64,000 nucleotides of DNA from Ischnura elegans (lineage: Eukaryota > Arthropoda > Insecta > Odonata > Coenagrionidae): contig NC_060254.1 in NCBI RefSeq assembly GCF_921293095.1, positions 62,356,069 to 62,420,068 of the forward strand. Direction: 5' to 3'. A program made the translations under genes and the position numbers. Positions 36,716-49,200 of the stretch are shown in pieces (position 1 is the stretch's first letter; each line of letters opens with the position of its first letter). The notes beneath the pieces were generated by a model. The model searched no databases. It was not told where the DNA came from and saw only the letters and a list, made by a program, of their open reading frames with translations.

Positions 36716-38813
36716 CAATACCAATTATTTTTTATAATACCAATTAAGTTGAGCACCATAATGTGGTCTTGCGGTTGTCACCGTAAAGGTTGGCAGCTGG
36801 CTAGACCGCAGTTATTTCTTTTTACTATAAATCGAGTGAAGGTATAATGCATTTTAGGGCTCCTATGTACCAACCTTAAATTATATGAAGATAAATTACG
36901 ACAAAAAATAGTTATAACAATTATGAAGCACCACTTAAACGATATATAGGAATAGAGATGTTCAAATATCGAAGATATACATAAATGCAAGAGGAAACGA
37001 AAAAATTACGGTTTGACTTTTACAACAAATATGACTTTTCCAGATTTAGTGTAATTATCCTTGATATCCCAAGACCATCCAGTTGAAATGTAATTCATGA
37101 CTACACCCGACATTTCAGGTTTTCTTTAGAAGAGCATCCACCCTGGAATGGGAGGGAAGGGGAAAAATGAGAAAAATAAAGGTGATGAGAAGATCCTAAG
37201 TGTAGTTTTTTGAAGCCCTAGCACGATAACTTTCACACCGAAAAGGTGAAGGCGTTGCAAAACATATACTTTCACCGAGCGCCTTTGAGATACACACCCA
37301 CAATCGTTCCTGGCGGCAGGATTATTTTAATTAGAGAAATAAGGGTGGCCAAACAAATATCAAGCGGCATTACAAAAACTTTTACCGATTTTCCACACTG
37401 TCTTCGTAATTTCACCAAAATTCTTAATTATATTTACATCCCCTTTCATAGATGATAGAAATATAATTAAATGCATTAACGCATTTCCTCAAACAAATAA
37501 ATAAAAAATGGGATGTTAAGTACATTTTAACAGTTATGCAGCACCATCCGAATAAGTTTTCAGTCTTCAAATACCGACAAATAACTTCGCGTTAGAGAAA
37601 TGATAACTTCTACTGCAAACATTTTTCCAGATTGATTTTTCATTTTCCGGAATTCCATGACTTTAGGAAATGTATTGGCACATGAACACTCTAAGACTTT
37701 GCATCGGTAAAATGATTCTAATATCTTTAAAGAACCTCGTAGGGGTAACAAGAGTTTCGCAACGTCGAAGAACGTACCATCTCCATATGTCTTTTAAAAA
37801 TGTTCATGCCCATGCCCATTGAAAATCAAACATTTAATTTAATAATAATTTAATGTTCAATAAATTAATAAAAACCCCATCGGATTAAAGAATTTATGTT
37901 CATTGTTGTTAATTCATGCAATCGACTGGGGTTACGAATTCTTCACGTCCAACACATTTCACTCATTACCTGAATTGAATTTCGTCCGTCTGTATGCAAT
38001 ATAACACACACGTACGAGCATTAAAACTTCCATTAAATGTCAACGACCTAAATGCGTGAAGAAATTAAATAAATCATGCATTGAATTCAATTTAAGCATG
38101 AAAAATTTTGAACCACCGAATATTAAAGGAAGCCCGTTATTTGGCACTCCTGTAACGTAGGCATAAAGCGAGACACCTTGAACAGACGACTGCATATATC
38201 GAAGGGGCTCTAAGCGCACTCGGATACGCTTGGGGAATGTGAAAATTAGGAACCAAAGGTTCATTTAAAGAATTAATTTTAAAGGCAACTGAACCGATTA
38301 AAAGCGACCCTTGCTAATATTAATCGCTCGGAAAATCCGCGCAAACAGGGATAACTAAAGACGATTGTGTAAAAAGTACGTATTTGATCAATTGAGGTAA
38401 CGAGCAAAAGAAGCACACTGCGTCGGTTTAACAATGCTTAGCAGAGAATAAAGAGGGGATAGTTGAAACGGAAAGTTTCCAAGTTATTCAATATTTTTCC
38501 CAGTCAATCTGTTTCCAGGGCTGCGACATTTGCTTTAGCTTATCCAAGTGAAACCAGTGGCATGGCCTTTATCACGTACCAACCATCCACGATCATAGGT
38601 CAAACACTTCCCATAATACCACAAAATTTTTCATGTAATTTTCAGGCAATTTAGAAGGAAGCACGACACAATCAAAGAGAAAAATTAAACGTGATTAAAT
38701 GATAATCAGATATGGGCAGCTCAAACCATAAGGCTAAGACTACCAATTCGCGGCTTTGATGGCAACGAGGATTTTGGATTTTTCTTCCAGTTCGCGAGAA
38801 TAGTAAACATACT
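36716..38813. other. gene-free intergenic DNA
   Basis: AT-rich sequence with no recognisable gene, array or transposon end. Confidence 0.5.
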
Positions 38814-39054
38814 ACGTTAGAGAAATCAGCTTAAGGTTGGATGGCGATACTTGGAACTTGTTGACAGGAAACATAATGAAGACACACTTTTGTATGTTCC
38901 ACAAGAGTGTTTAATACCGACCCAGGTTTCGACAGTACACTATGTCATTATCATGGTAATAATGACATAGTGTACTGTCGAAACCTGGGTCGGTATTAAA
39001 AACTCTTGTGGAACATACAAAAGTGTGTCTTCATTATGTTTCACGTTAGAGAAA
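38814..39054 (-). mobile_element. fold-back retroposon, family 1 copy B, with 12-bp target-site duplication
   Basis: ACGTTAGAGAAA occurs perfectly at 38814-38825 and 39043-39054. The 42-bp tail (38826-38867) is followed by a nearly perfect palindrome (38868-39042) with arms of about 84 nt and a loop of about 7 nt. Arms and tail match the element at 15.5 kb, which lies in the opposite orientation. The palindrome edge touches the target duplication on one side and the tail does so on the other, exactly as in copy A. The high arm identity suggests this copy is younger than copy A. Confidence 0.85.
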
Positions 39055-42000
39055 CATTTCCTAGGTACACTAACCGGTCAAAAAGACGAATCCATAATCC
39101 CGTACCATGAAAACAGTGGATCCAAAATTAATACGGTGGTTGGAACTATCAACAGCACGAAAGTAAAAAGATAAACAGTAGACAAAACGGATTTTACAGA
39201 TAACTAATAAATTTCTAATAAACGGAAAAGACGAAAGTTGCACGGTCACAGGCGCACTATAAAATACTGGATAACCCCTCAGAGAACAGGCGTCTCATTT
39301 TCAGCAAGATATCTAACTTGCTCAAGGTTAACAAACAGATAACCCCCACATCATATTTACAAAGCTCTATTAAAGGGATATGGACAGGACCACCTCCAGA
39401 ATAAGGAAGATACTTGTTGCTCCTATTCAAGTAAGAGGCTTTCCTTACGTGCAACTAATTAAATGACTCGAAAGAAGTCAATATAGGCATCTGCGGAGCA
39501 CGAGATTGTCACCGAACCCTAGGAGGAAGTTAATTTAGACAACGAGTGTGAGAAACTACTCCATATTAGTGTAACAGTAAAGCCTAGCAGTAATACCACA
39601 AGACATTGACCAATAAAAATAAATTGAGAGAGCCAAGGATATCCCACTTAAATCTCAATACGACAATGACGGATCATTTAATAGCAAAGAAAGACAAAAA
39701 TCAACTTTTACAGTTTTTCATTGCGGGTTACCTTATTAGACTTCATAAAAGGTAAAGTAATAACTACTTTTATGTTTCTGACGTTTCCGGATAACTTAAA
39801 CATTGCCTATTTAAGATGAAGATACCGATGTCGATAAAAGCTTCGTGATTATAGAACAAGGGTCAACTAAATTGAACTGATATAACGCTGATGACTCGTC
39901 TTTAAAAATTTTCTAAAAAAAGGCAACAGGGATCAAAAAATAAATTAGAGCACAACTAGAACCACTGCGAAAATTATTTTATATTTCTAAAATCATACGT
40001 CACCACGATCAAGAAGTATTGGAGGCCGCGGCACGCCTTGCAAATTCTGAGATAACGATAATAAGACGACTTTCCTTTAAATCAGCCTTCAACGCAATTA
40101 ATAAGAATTCTTCAGCCATTCAAAAACATAGCACATAAGTATTTATATATACCGTTTATTTTTCCCCATTTTACACCGTCACTGTCAGGACTGTATATTA
40201 GCACTCAAGTTCCAGTCACATGTTATTTCTCTGGTACCCGTAATCTTTCAAGACGACACGCATAACATGAGGCTAAAGCAAACAAGGTCCGCTATCAATT
40301 TAAACTACCGACTTTTACCAAGTAAGACTTGAAGTTCGGCTAGACTTATTTACATAAATCATGAGTTCCAATGCCGAAGAATGCCACTCGTTTTTCAAAT
40401 GCTTATTCCACAGGATCACACATTCTGTATTCTCGTGACGAAGTAAACCATTCCGTTTTCAAGACCACCACATGAAACATCGCGACGATGATGGTTTATA
40501 TTCCTCCCTCCAGCACATTATGTAAGAGAAATCGGATATCAATCAAAATAGTAATGCCAATCGCTTACCGTATATAATGGTATATTACCTTCAGACAACT
40601 GATTCTTAGGAAAGAGCAATGGTAGTTATCACCTCGAAAAAAGGCAAAGGTAGTGAGAATCAGCATTACGGGGATTTTTTCTCCGAGATTTGGATTTTAC
40701 TCTGGGCATGTGGGCATCCCAATATAATGGAGCAAAGCCCTCGTTATTTTACAGAAACCATTCATTGCGCAGATTAATCCTTTTAAAGTATAAAAACTAT
40801 TTCTTTGTTAGATTGCATTGAGGTAATAATACTTTGGACAGTAATAAAAACAGCATTTTCTAATCAAAAAGCACATACACTTTCGTTAACAAAGATAAAA
40901 TTACAAGAGACTTATTATATAATAACCTAATATAATAAGAGACTTATTTGAGATGCACATTACCTTGGAGCACTAAGGTTTTCCTACTACGTTCGCAGAA
41001 ATTATTTGGCCACACTGCATAACTATATCTCTTCACACTAAATATTCTTTACCAAAAATTGGAAGCAACAATGCAGCCTTACATCTGGAAGTGACAAACA
41101 TTAACTATTTCAGAAAAAAATAATAATCTACAGAATCCTCCTAGGTTTTGCGTTCCATAAATAAAATCGGCCATTCCTAGCGAGGGATTACTAAAAACAG
41201 AAGGCATATTCAGCATTAGAGTTTTAACACGGGAGGAATAGACGGAGATAGGAACGATGAAAAAAATGTCGAATAAATACGGTTTTGAGCGCGAAAATTC
41301 CAACATTCCGCAGCCCTCGCTTTCTCATTTGTTAAAAGAAGAATATACCACCCGCCTCCCATGTCTATCGCCCGACAGAAGCAAAATCTCTCACAAGGTG
41401 TCATGGCATTATTTCAGAAACTCCTTTCACTGGAATGTTCTCCCACCCCATGACGTGAGTAGATTTCCAAAGCAGTAAAGCCGATACTATCTTCCAAGAG
41501 AAGGTTAATGGTGAAGCAGAGTGGTTGACGTCGTACATTAATATAAATATAAATGATGAAGTAAGCGCAGCAACTGGTTAACAGAAAGGTAACATTTCGA
41601 TGGTCGGCTACGTAAAACAATTTTCATTGAAACTACGGCAATAGAAAATAGAAAAAATTCGCTGTTAATAAATTGATGAGTCAGATAACGCTTATTTAGC
41701 TTCCTATCATCAAACAAAAGAGCTCAATATATTACTTAGCCAAAAACAAACGCTCAGATATGCTGCACTACGTCAGGATACGACTAATATTGAAAGGGTA
41801 GTCGCTGACACAGGCCAATGTCCTTTACTTCCTACCTTAAAATTGAAATTTACAGTCCAGAGACCAGGTTTAATGCTAGCAAAAGCATTGCAGAGATTTT
41901 GGCACTCTTAAAGAAAATTCTTACAGATTTTCAACGAAATTGTCGCCAAATCCTCAACGCCAGCGGAAATTCAAGTCGTACAACCACAAATACATGGCGC

Positions 42001-45000
42001 GTACGGGCGTAACTTTTAGTCCGCTTTTTCAATGTTTTCCCAAAAGCAAATGAGGACAACTTCCATAGAAATCAACCAGCTGAGAACAAAAACAGACGCA
42101 GAAATTAATGGAGAGAATTGACGACTGGTTCACTGAAAATACATAAACAACCACAATTCGACCACAAATTAGGAAGTAATACATTTATGAAGCAAACACA
42201 CAAAATGAAACTTTACCATTTAAAAAATCAATTTTCAAATTAATTGGTTGGAGAAAACAATCAAGAACATAAAGAACGTTTTTTTTTTATTGCCAAAAAA
42301 AGTGACCCACACTTCAATCATACTCTCGTCTTCTCTTCCCTCGCAAATTGATGAAAGCCAGCCATTCCGAATCTTACGCCTACCTTCATGGAAAACTCTT
42401 GGCATTGTTCCCTGCATTTCATCACTTCACTCATTTACAGATAAAAATGCCCACATCCGAACGTTTTACTGACACAAATTTTTTATGTATAACCTCACAT
42501 TCGTATCAAAATATTCCGCGGCGCAATTGAATGCGATAATTATTGATGTGCAGTCATATAGATTAGCTTTCGAATTATTTTTTTTAATAGCATTTGAGAG
42601 CGTATCAGCACAGGCAGATTCTGTGATTCGAATAATCTTTCAGGATTAAATCAAGCATCTATCATTGATATTCCACTTCTATAATTTAAGCAAAAAGGAA
42701 TAAAATTAACTTTTGCCAATATCGCCCACGTCTCCGGTGCAAAACCGGGCTTGCTATTAAATTTCACTCCAATAGAACAGATCTTAGCACCATTATGTTA
42801 AATCATGTCTCACTCACTCGTTACGTGCTATCATGCAAGGATTGGATTATAATTCAGAGCGAACAACGCTTAGAGCCAACTTAACACACAGATAACATGA
42901 TTTAAAGGAGATTTTCGCAACGTCTTTTACGTCCCTAACATCCTTACGTCCAACAGTACAACTAAGTCCGTTCGCAAAATCACACTAAAAATGGGCATCG
43001 TTGCATAACCGCGCCTACAATTCTTAACCTGAACCGTGAAATGTAGAGCGTTAAAGCATTCGAAAAAAATCTTAAACTAAATAATATTTGACGACCATGA
43101 AAGTAAATTAAAGGAAAAGTATTACTACTCTGAAAAGTCCTGTTAAAAATTACAAAAATGCATGAAATGTTAGCAATATTATGCCACAAACTTATTATCA
43201 AATCCATTCGTCAAATGAGACACAAACACGCCGTGATTAAAGCCGGGCGACACGCTGAAAAAAAATTGGGAGTCATATACTACCGAAGGGTGTGACCTCA
43301 CAGCTGTTTGAGTTTTGTAAGTGCTCAACACGGCGAGTATGAAGCTGGACCACTGGCGATTCAACAACAAGAGAAAACTAAAGAAACGAATTTGATAATA
43401 CATATCCCTCGTGTCTTCGCACGAACCATATCATTAAAAACAACAAAGGCCTAACAGGATTATAGGCATACTATATTATCACCATTTATGCCATGCAATA
43501 GAATGATTAATAAAAATCTACTACAACAATCATTAAGGCCAAATTTGCAAGAAATTTCACCACTAGTGTTATCTCCACTGGCTTGGACTCAGGATATCTA
43601 ACGGACCTCTGCGAGAACGCGGAGATCAACAAAAATCGTGAATAAAATTCCCTATCTTCTCCCAATTATTACCTAAATATGCATAGATTTACGATCGATA
43701 AATTATCAAGTTAAGTCTAGGTAAGTCATTAATTACTTAGACCTGTTTCCGGGTGGTTGGAGAACCATAGACAAATATTTGGTCACTGCAAATTGCCTTA
43801 GAAACAGCAACTTTCCCTCGTTAGGCGATATAATCGAAGGATGTTTATCTGAACTTCATTTCTTCTTCTAATCACAGACAAGTCTGAAGCAATCGTGAAT
43901 GACGGACGTGGACTATCACTTCCAAGACGAGTATTCGAAAGGAGAGGATTTTCTATTTGCTATACCAAATTTTTAAAAATATCGATTCCGTATAATTACG
44001 TCAAGTATGCATTCCATTCCTCGTGTACATTCCAATGCAATACAACTGGGAAACGAAAACAGGGTGATCGCGGCACGTCGGATAAACCGGACCGAATAAC
44101 AATGTTTTGTGTGTAAACATAATGAATAGACGATTAAAAGAGATGGCATGGAAATAATGAAAGCATCCGAGTCTTAAAGTGACTCGACGATATAATGAAA
44201 AGAACAGAAGAAACATGGAATGCATAAACAAATACGGAAATGTGAAGGCTCTGGTTCGCAATATATCACATAGATATGGAAAATCGATATGCAATGGAAT
44301 GAGATTGCCATCTGCTAGTGTTTACATAACTTGCAGAGACAAAAAAATGTAATGCACCATGGCCTACGAATATGTTACCGGTTATAAGTCGTACACAACT
44401 GTGAGAGAGGTATATTAAGCTGCCATGAATAAAATACCATTCACTGGTGCATCTCTCATGATAACATTTGACACCGCTTGTGAAGTGCCTCACTATTTTC
44501 AAGAAACGCCCGAGGTGCATTGGATAAATAAAAAAAGGAATACCGGCATGATCGACTCACTCTAATGCCACCAACGAAAGGTTTTAGAGAGTCGTACAAA
44601 AAATAGTTCCAAATAAATGCTGCAAATGAATGATACAACAACATAGAAGGATCCAGGATTCTATAGACGCATCGTTTTTATCATAAAAATCATATGATAA
44701 CAAACACCGATGGTCCCATGCCCCAAATTTCAGTCAAGAAAGAAGTTCATGTTTACATTTCCAAGCCTAGTGTCATCTAATTGATAGTGCTCTTAATGAA
44801 CAAAAAATATAATCCATCGTGAAATGTATAATGATCGACGGTCACGAAACTGCAAAATTTACCAGCATGCAAATGCAGAACTAATACTACAAAACATAGC
44901 TTGAAGTTGACAGAAGCTAAATAAACTGAGAACGTTTAGGGTTTCACTAGGACTACTTCTGGTCCCTAAAAGTACTATATCCATACGAAAAGTGATTAAT

Positions 45001-45315
45001 TGTGACAAATAGGCAAATTTTCAGACAAACTTAATCGATACTATGCGCTAATGCTTAGTTGTACGTCTTTGCATCGCTGATATACCCCAATAAGCTGCGA
45101 GTGGCGGTGTTTACAGCGAATCAAAACACCAAATACACATACTTAAGCAGCCAATAATCCAGAGACGTCGATACACGTTTGTTTCAGAGTAAAGAAATTA
45201 GTGATCTTGCTCTGACAGCTGTCATGCAATCGCCGTCGATGAATTGTGAGGTTCCCACGCTATTTACAGGCCTGGAAAACACGGGGACTGAAAAAAATAA
45301 CTTCAAAATAACTTC
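39055..45315. other. gene-free intergenic DNA
   Basis: About 6 kb of AT-rich DNA with ordinary CpG density. Open frames are short and motif-free. A short direct repeat around AAGAGACTTATT lies near 40905 and 40937. Nothing else was recognised. It could be a long first intron if the minus-strand start at 45.3 kb is real. Confidence 0.4.
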
Positions 45316-45321
45316 ACTTAC

Positions 45322-45347
45322 CCCATGGTGTCTTTTCCTGATGTCAT
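45322..45347 (-). CDS. possible first coding exon of a minus-strand gene
   Basis: On the minus strand an ATG at 45347-45345 opens a frame reading MTSGKDTM plus two further bases. It then meets a perfect donor, GGGTAAGT, whose intron would start at 45321. An in-frame TGA lies just upstream of the ATG. The putative leader, up to the CRE/ETS sites near 45411-45430, would be about 65-80 nt long and has short upstream ATGs. No second exon could be found to the left, and the region there does not show the CpG depletion of the other gene bodies. This is a weak candidate and the protein is not recognised. Confidence 0.3.
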
Positions 45348-45404
45348 TCACACAATAAAACACGAAATTTCACAATTTACTTCTACTACCATCGTCTGAG
45401 GGTC

Positions 45405-45435
45405 ATACCGCCGGAAGTGACATTACGTCACGAAG
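45405..45435. promoter_or_regulatory. CRE/ETS-type promoter signature
   Basis: CCGGAAGTGA (45411-45420, an ETS or NRF-2 site) lies next to TTACGTCA (45423-45430, a CRE half-palindrome, TGACGTAA on the minus strand). Pairs of this kind mark TATA-less housekeeping promoters. It sits about 0.8 kb before the plus-strand start at 46222 and 65-85 bp before the minus-strand ATG at 45347, so it could serve either gene or both. CpG density drops to the right of it. Confidence 0.5.
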
Positions 45436-46221
45436 GTCTACACGAGCACAGGGGAATGGTTCGGCACCGGGATTTGGCAAAATTAATCAGCAGGGTTCAA
45501 TAAGCGGACCAAAAGTATTATTTTGACATAATTTAGCATTTTTTCCGTTATTTTTAATAAAACTGACAACCTTATTACTACACAATAATCGTTAATAGTT
45601 TTGATTTTCCAATGTTTCAGCAGTTCATAAAATGGCGGGAGATTTGTGAAGGGCCTTCATACTCCCATGACTTAATGATTTACATTCATCTTAAACTTCA
45701 TAATTTAATGATATTAAGTTAGTAATAGAAATTTTATAGATGCTCATAATTACCATTACTCAAATTCCGTCCATCCTATACGTTTTAGAACAGAAAATGC
45801 GCGAGTAGACTGCTCGCTGACATTTATTTTTTTTATATTGCAACATTTTACATATACAACAATAGTCAGCATTTGATACTATCAGTGATGATTATCGGTA
45901 GATTATTTTATTATCATTTACCTTAAACACGATCTAATCTAATGAAATCATAGATGAAGTATGAGTAAAATAATGTTCCTTAGAATTTCCTTAATTTTTA
46001 TTGTGACGAACTGCAACAATTTCAAGTAACTACGACATTCAACCGTCGATTATTGATGTTAGGGATGTTAAGTTTGAATGAAAACGACAAAGGCACCCAT
46101 AGTGATATTCAACTGTTTCATACAGTTTATAAACTAACATAAAAGTCCATGCAGAAGTCATTAGTGAAAAGTTTAGTCAGTAATCAGAAGATATTCAAGA
46201 AGCATCTTGATCAAAACTTAA
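45436..46221 (+). other. 5' flank or leader of the plus-strand gene
   Basis: AT-rich and increasingly CpG-poor. It probably holds the transcription start and any non-coding leader of the gene at 46222. An in-frame TAA directly precedes that ATG (46219-46221), so the coding sequence does not extend upstream in this exon. Confidence 0.4.
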
Positions 46222-49200
46222 ATGAAAACGTTGCCCAAGAGTATGGAAAAATTCAAATTAAACAGTCAAGATAAGTACCATTTCTACAAGCTAGAAAGAA
46301 ATAAAAAGAGAAATCGTAGAGGTCAGGTACAATACCAGTGGGACACTCTTCATAAAATGATACAAATCAATAAGATGAAGAGTGAAACAAGTTTTGATGA
46401 TCTATATAAGGTAAACACTGCCTGATTGCTTAGTCAATATATGGATTAGTGTTTTCATGTTAACACATTCACCCTGGCCAGTGTCATAACAGTTCTTGCT
46501 CTAAGGTGACATGACTCACCAGCGATGTACACACCCCCATGGCTGTGTAGCCTATGTATTTGAGGGTCAAGCTGTTCTTAAATTCTAATGATATATTTCA
46601 GGGCAGTCATTGAATCAGATTTTAATTTATATTTTATCCTGCCAGATAAATGGTTTAATACTAAAATAGGCAACTTATACAACTTGGTGGATGTGTCCTT
46701 AAAACTTTGGGACTTGACAAGGAATGAAAATTGATATAAGTGATGAAGTGATCTACCTACTGATACAAATGCATTCTCCATTTATTGCAACAGGATACCA
46801 CACTAAGCAAGAGTGTTGATGACTTTATAAAAAAGGCATATGGACAAATACCTGATGTAGAGGGTAAGTATACCGGCAAACATACTTGCTTTGAACATGC
46901 TGGACATAAAATATATTTTGCTTGTAACACTTAAGATGCAAATTCTTGTATCCTTTATCGCTATTTCAATTTTATGTCATTAATCTTTAAAATCAATCAA
47001 TCCTATCATTTCCAACAGAACAAGACCATCCTGACGATTTAACTATCCATGAAAATGCAATGCCAAAAATAAATGTTTCACCAGATAAAAAAATTAATAC
47101 CAAAACATTGAACCAAATACAAGATAGTAAAATGGAATTAAATAACAAAGTTCTCATCAGCACGAGAGATAATGATATTACCTCAAGAAAGGTCATCAAA
47201 GTAAATAGTAGTGAAAATTCCAAAAATTCAAACATTTTGACAAATAATAGTCGCAGGACTCATCCAATTCAAGAGAAGAAGGAGGATAAACAACATTCTT
47301 ATTCAAGTAAAAATGGTCCTCAGCCATCCACAAGACAAACAGCAAAGGAATGTGAAATCAACAAGAATCAACAAGTCAATAATAAACTAACACAAAATGT
47401 TTCACCGACAGCTTTAGACCTAAAATTGAGGACAAATGATGAGAAAGAGATAACTCACCTTAAAACTCCACAAAAAAATGCTAATTCAGACAAAGATGAA
47501 TTATGCACCAAAAGCCATCAAAAAGACACATTAATCTTGCACCCAAAAGGGTTGTTGGCAGATAAGAAAATGCCCATTTTTCCAAAGGGCCATATCTCCA
47601 CAGGAAAGCTAAACACCCCATGTCAGCAGATATTCCTACCAGCTGTTCTAATGCCGCCTCAGAATAATTCCAATATTCCCATTACAAATAGAAAATCTAT
47701 CTCCTCCCTCCGTAAAATAGCTCCAAGTCATACAACGAACCATATTGGCTCAGGGAGTGGAGACCCAGGATATATAACAAACAGCTTGAATAGTGGTTTT
47801 TTTGTCAATGGAAGACATAGAGGTAACTTGGAAGCACCTATGATTTACTACAACTCACCACTCTTGCCTCAAATGTGTAGACAAGAAAGAGTCAACGATA
47901 TTCAAAACCCTTATATGAGCTACATGATGAACGAACATCTATGCCCTTCAATGACACATTTAGCCCCACAGGGCTTCTTGGATTGGGAAACAAATTTAAG
48001 TGTGAACACATCCAATTGTCAGCTTCCCAATCAACATTTCATTCCACCTTACGATGAAAATACTCCATTTTGGGATCTAACTTGGATACCAACTTGGGTA
48101 AGTGCATTCTTTATTACTTCTTTACTCCTTAAAACCCAAGAGTTATTAACAAGACTGATGAAGGGTATGCCATCTTACATAAGAAATGAAAGAAAATTGT
48201 TCTGATTTGTAAATAATCAACATTAACTGCTTTAAGCTTGGTAGTTATCAAACCAGATCTAAAACACACTTGCCCTCATGATATAGTCATTGATACATTT
48301 CCCGAAGTCTATTGTATTAATATTATCCAACTATCCATGCTAAATTCAACTTTTGATCAATGCATCATCCATGCTACTTCATTCTGCAACTGGTCCCAAA
48401 AAGAATGTAAGCAATAAATTCACTTGCATAGCAGTGAGTAAACGAGGTTATGACCAAGGAAGGGTAGAGGAGGGCATTCAAAAGAGTTCTTCCATCACAA
48501 TGCATTCCAAAAAAGACTATTTATAATGCTAAATCTACAGCATTAGATAAAAGAACGTAGACTTATCACTTAACGAACTTAATTTAACCACTCCTCGAAC
48601 AATTACTGATATGCATTCAGGGAGGGCTTTGGCATTCAAGCCCATGACACTCCGACTAGACCCAGGAGAGGCCACTCAAATGTTTATCAAACTGAAAGTC
48701 CCAACACTTTTCCACTCTCTCCAGAACAATTCTGAATATTTGAAAGTGTTTCATGGTATTAATTTTAACGTAAATCTTCATGTGCAAAAAAATCTTATAT
48801 TAAAAGGGATAATAATCTTAACCTCATGACAAATTACCACATGATTAATTATGAATTTCAAAACTTTTGGAGGATCTTGTGAATGACAATTAGGGCTTGG
48901 GATGACCAAATATTGGTAATACGTCTACTGCGAATGGGGTAAAGGAATCTAGTCATTTGAATTTTGAAGCAAATGTCACTTCCTGACCATTTGGCATTTT
49001 CTATGACTTACCAGGTTTTCCATAGAAGTACCTACCCTATAAACCACATAACTCAATGAGGCAATATAGGATATATAGGCAAATCCTCAACTCCCATTAA
49101 CCTAAGAATCAATAACCACAGGGCATCATGCACTTCCTCTGACTTTGCATCCTTCCCGGTGGCAAAACATGCGGGCACTCATCAGCGTCAATTCAATCAT

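Noticed and set aside
38868-39042. Ordinary fold-back DNA transposon
   Set aside because: The 12-bp flanking duplication and the one-sided tail, shared with the copy at 15.5 kb, fit a retrotransposed Penelope-like structure better.
47060-48205. A single-exon gene of 381 codons
   Set aside because: Splice sites at 47018/47019 and 48097/48098 join this frame to exons on both sides without a stop. The stretch after 48097 is probably intron.
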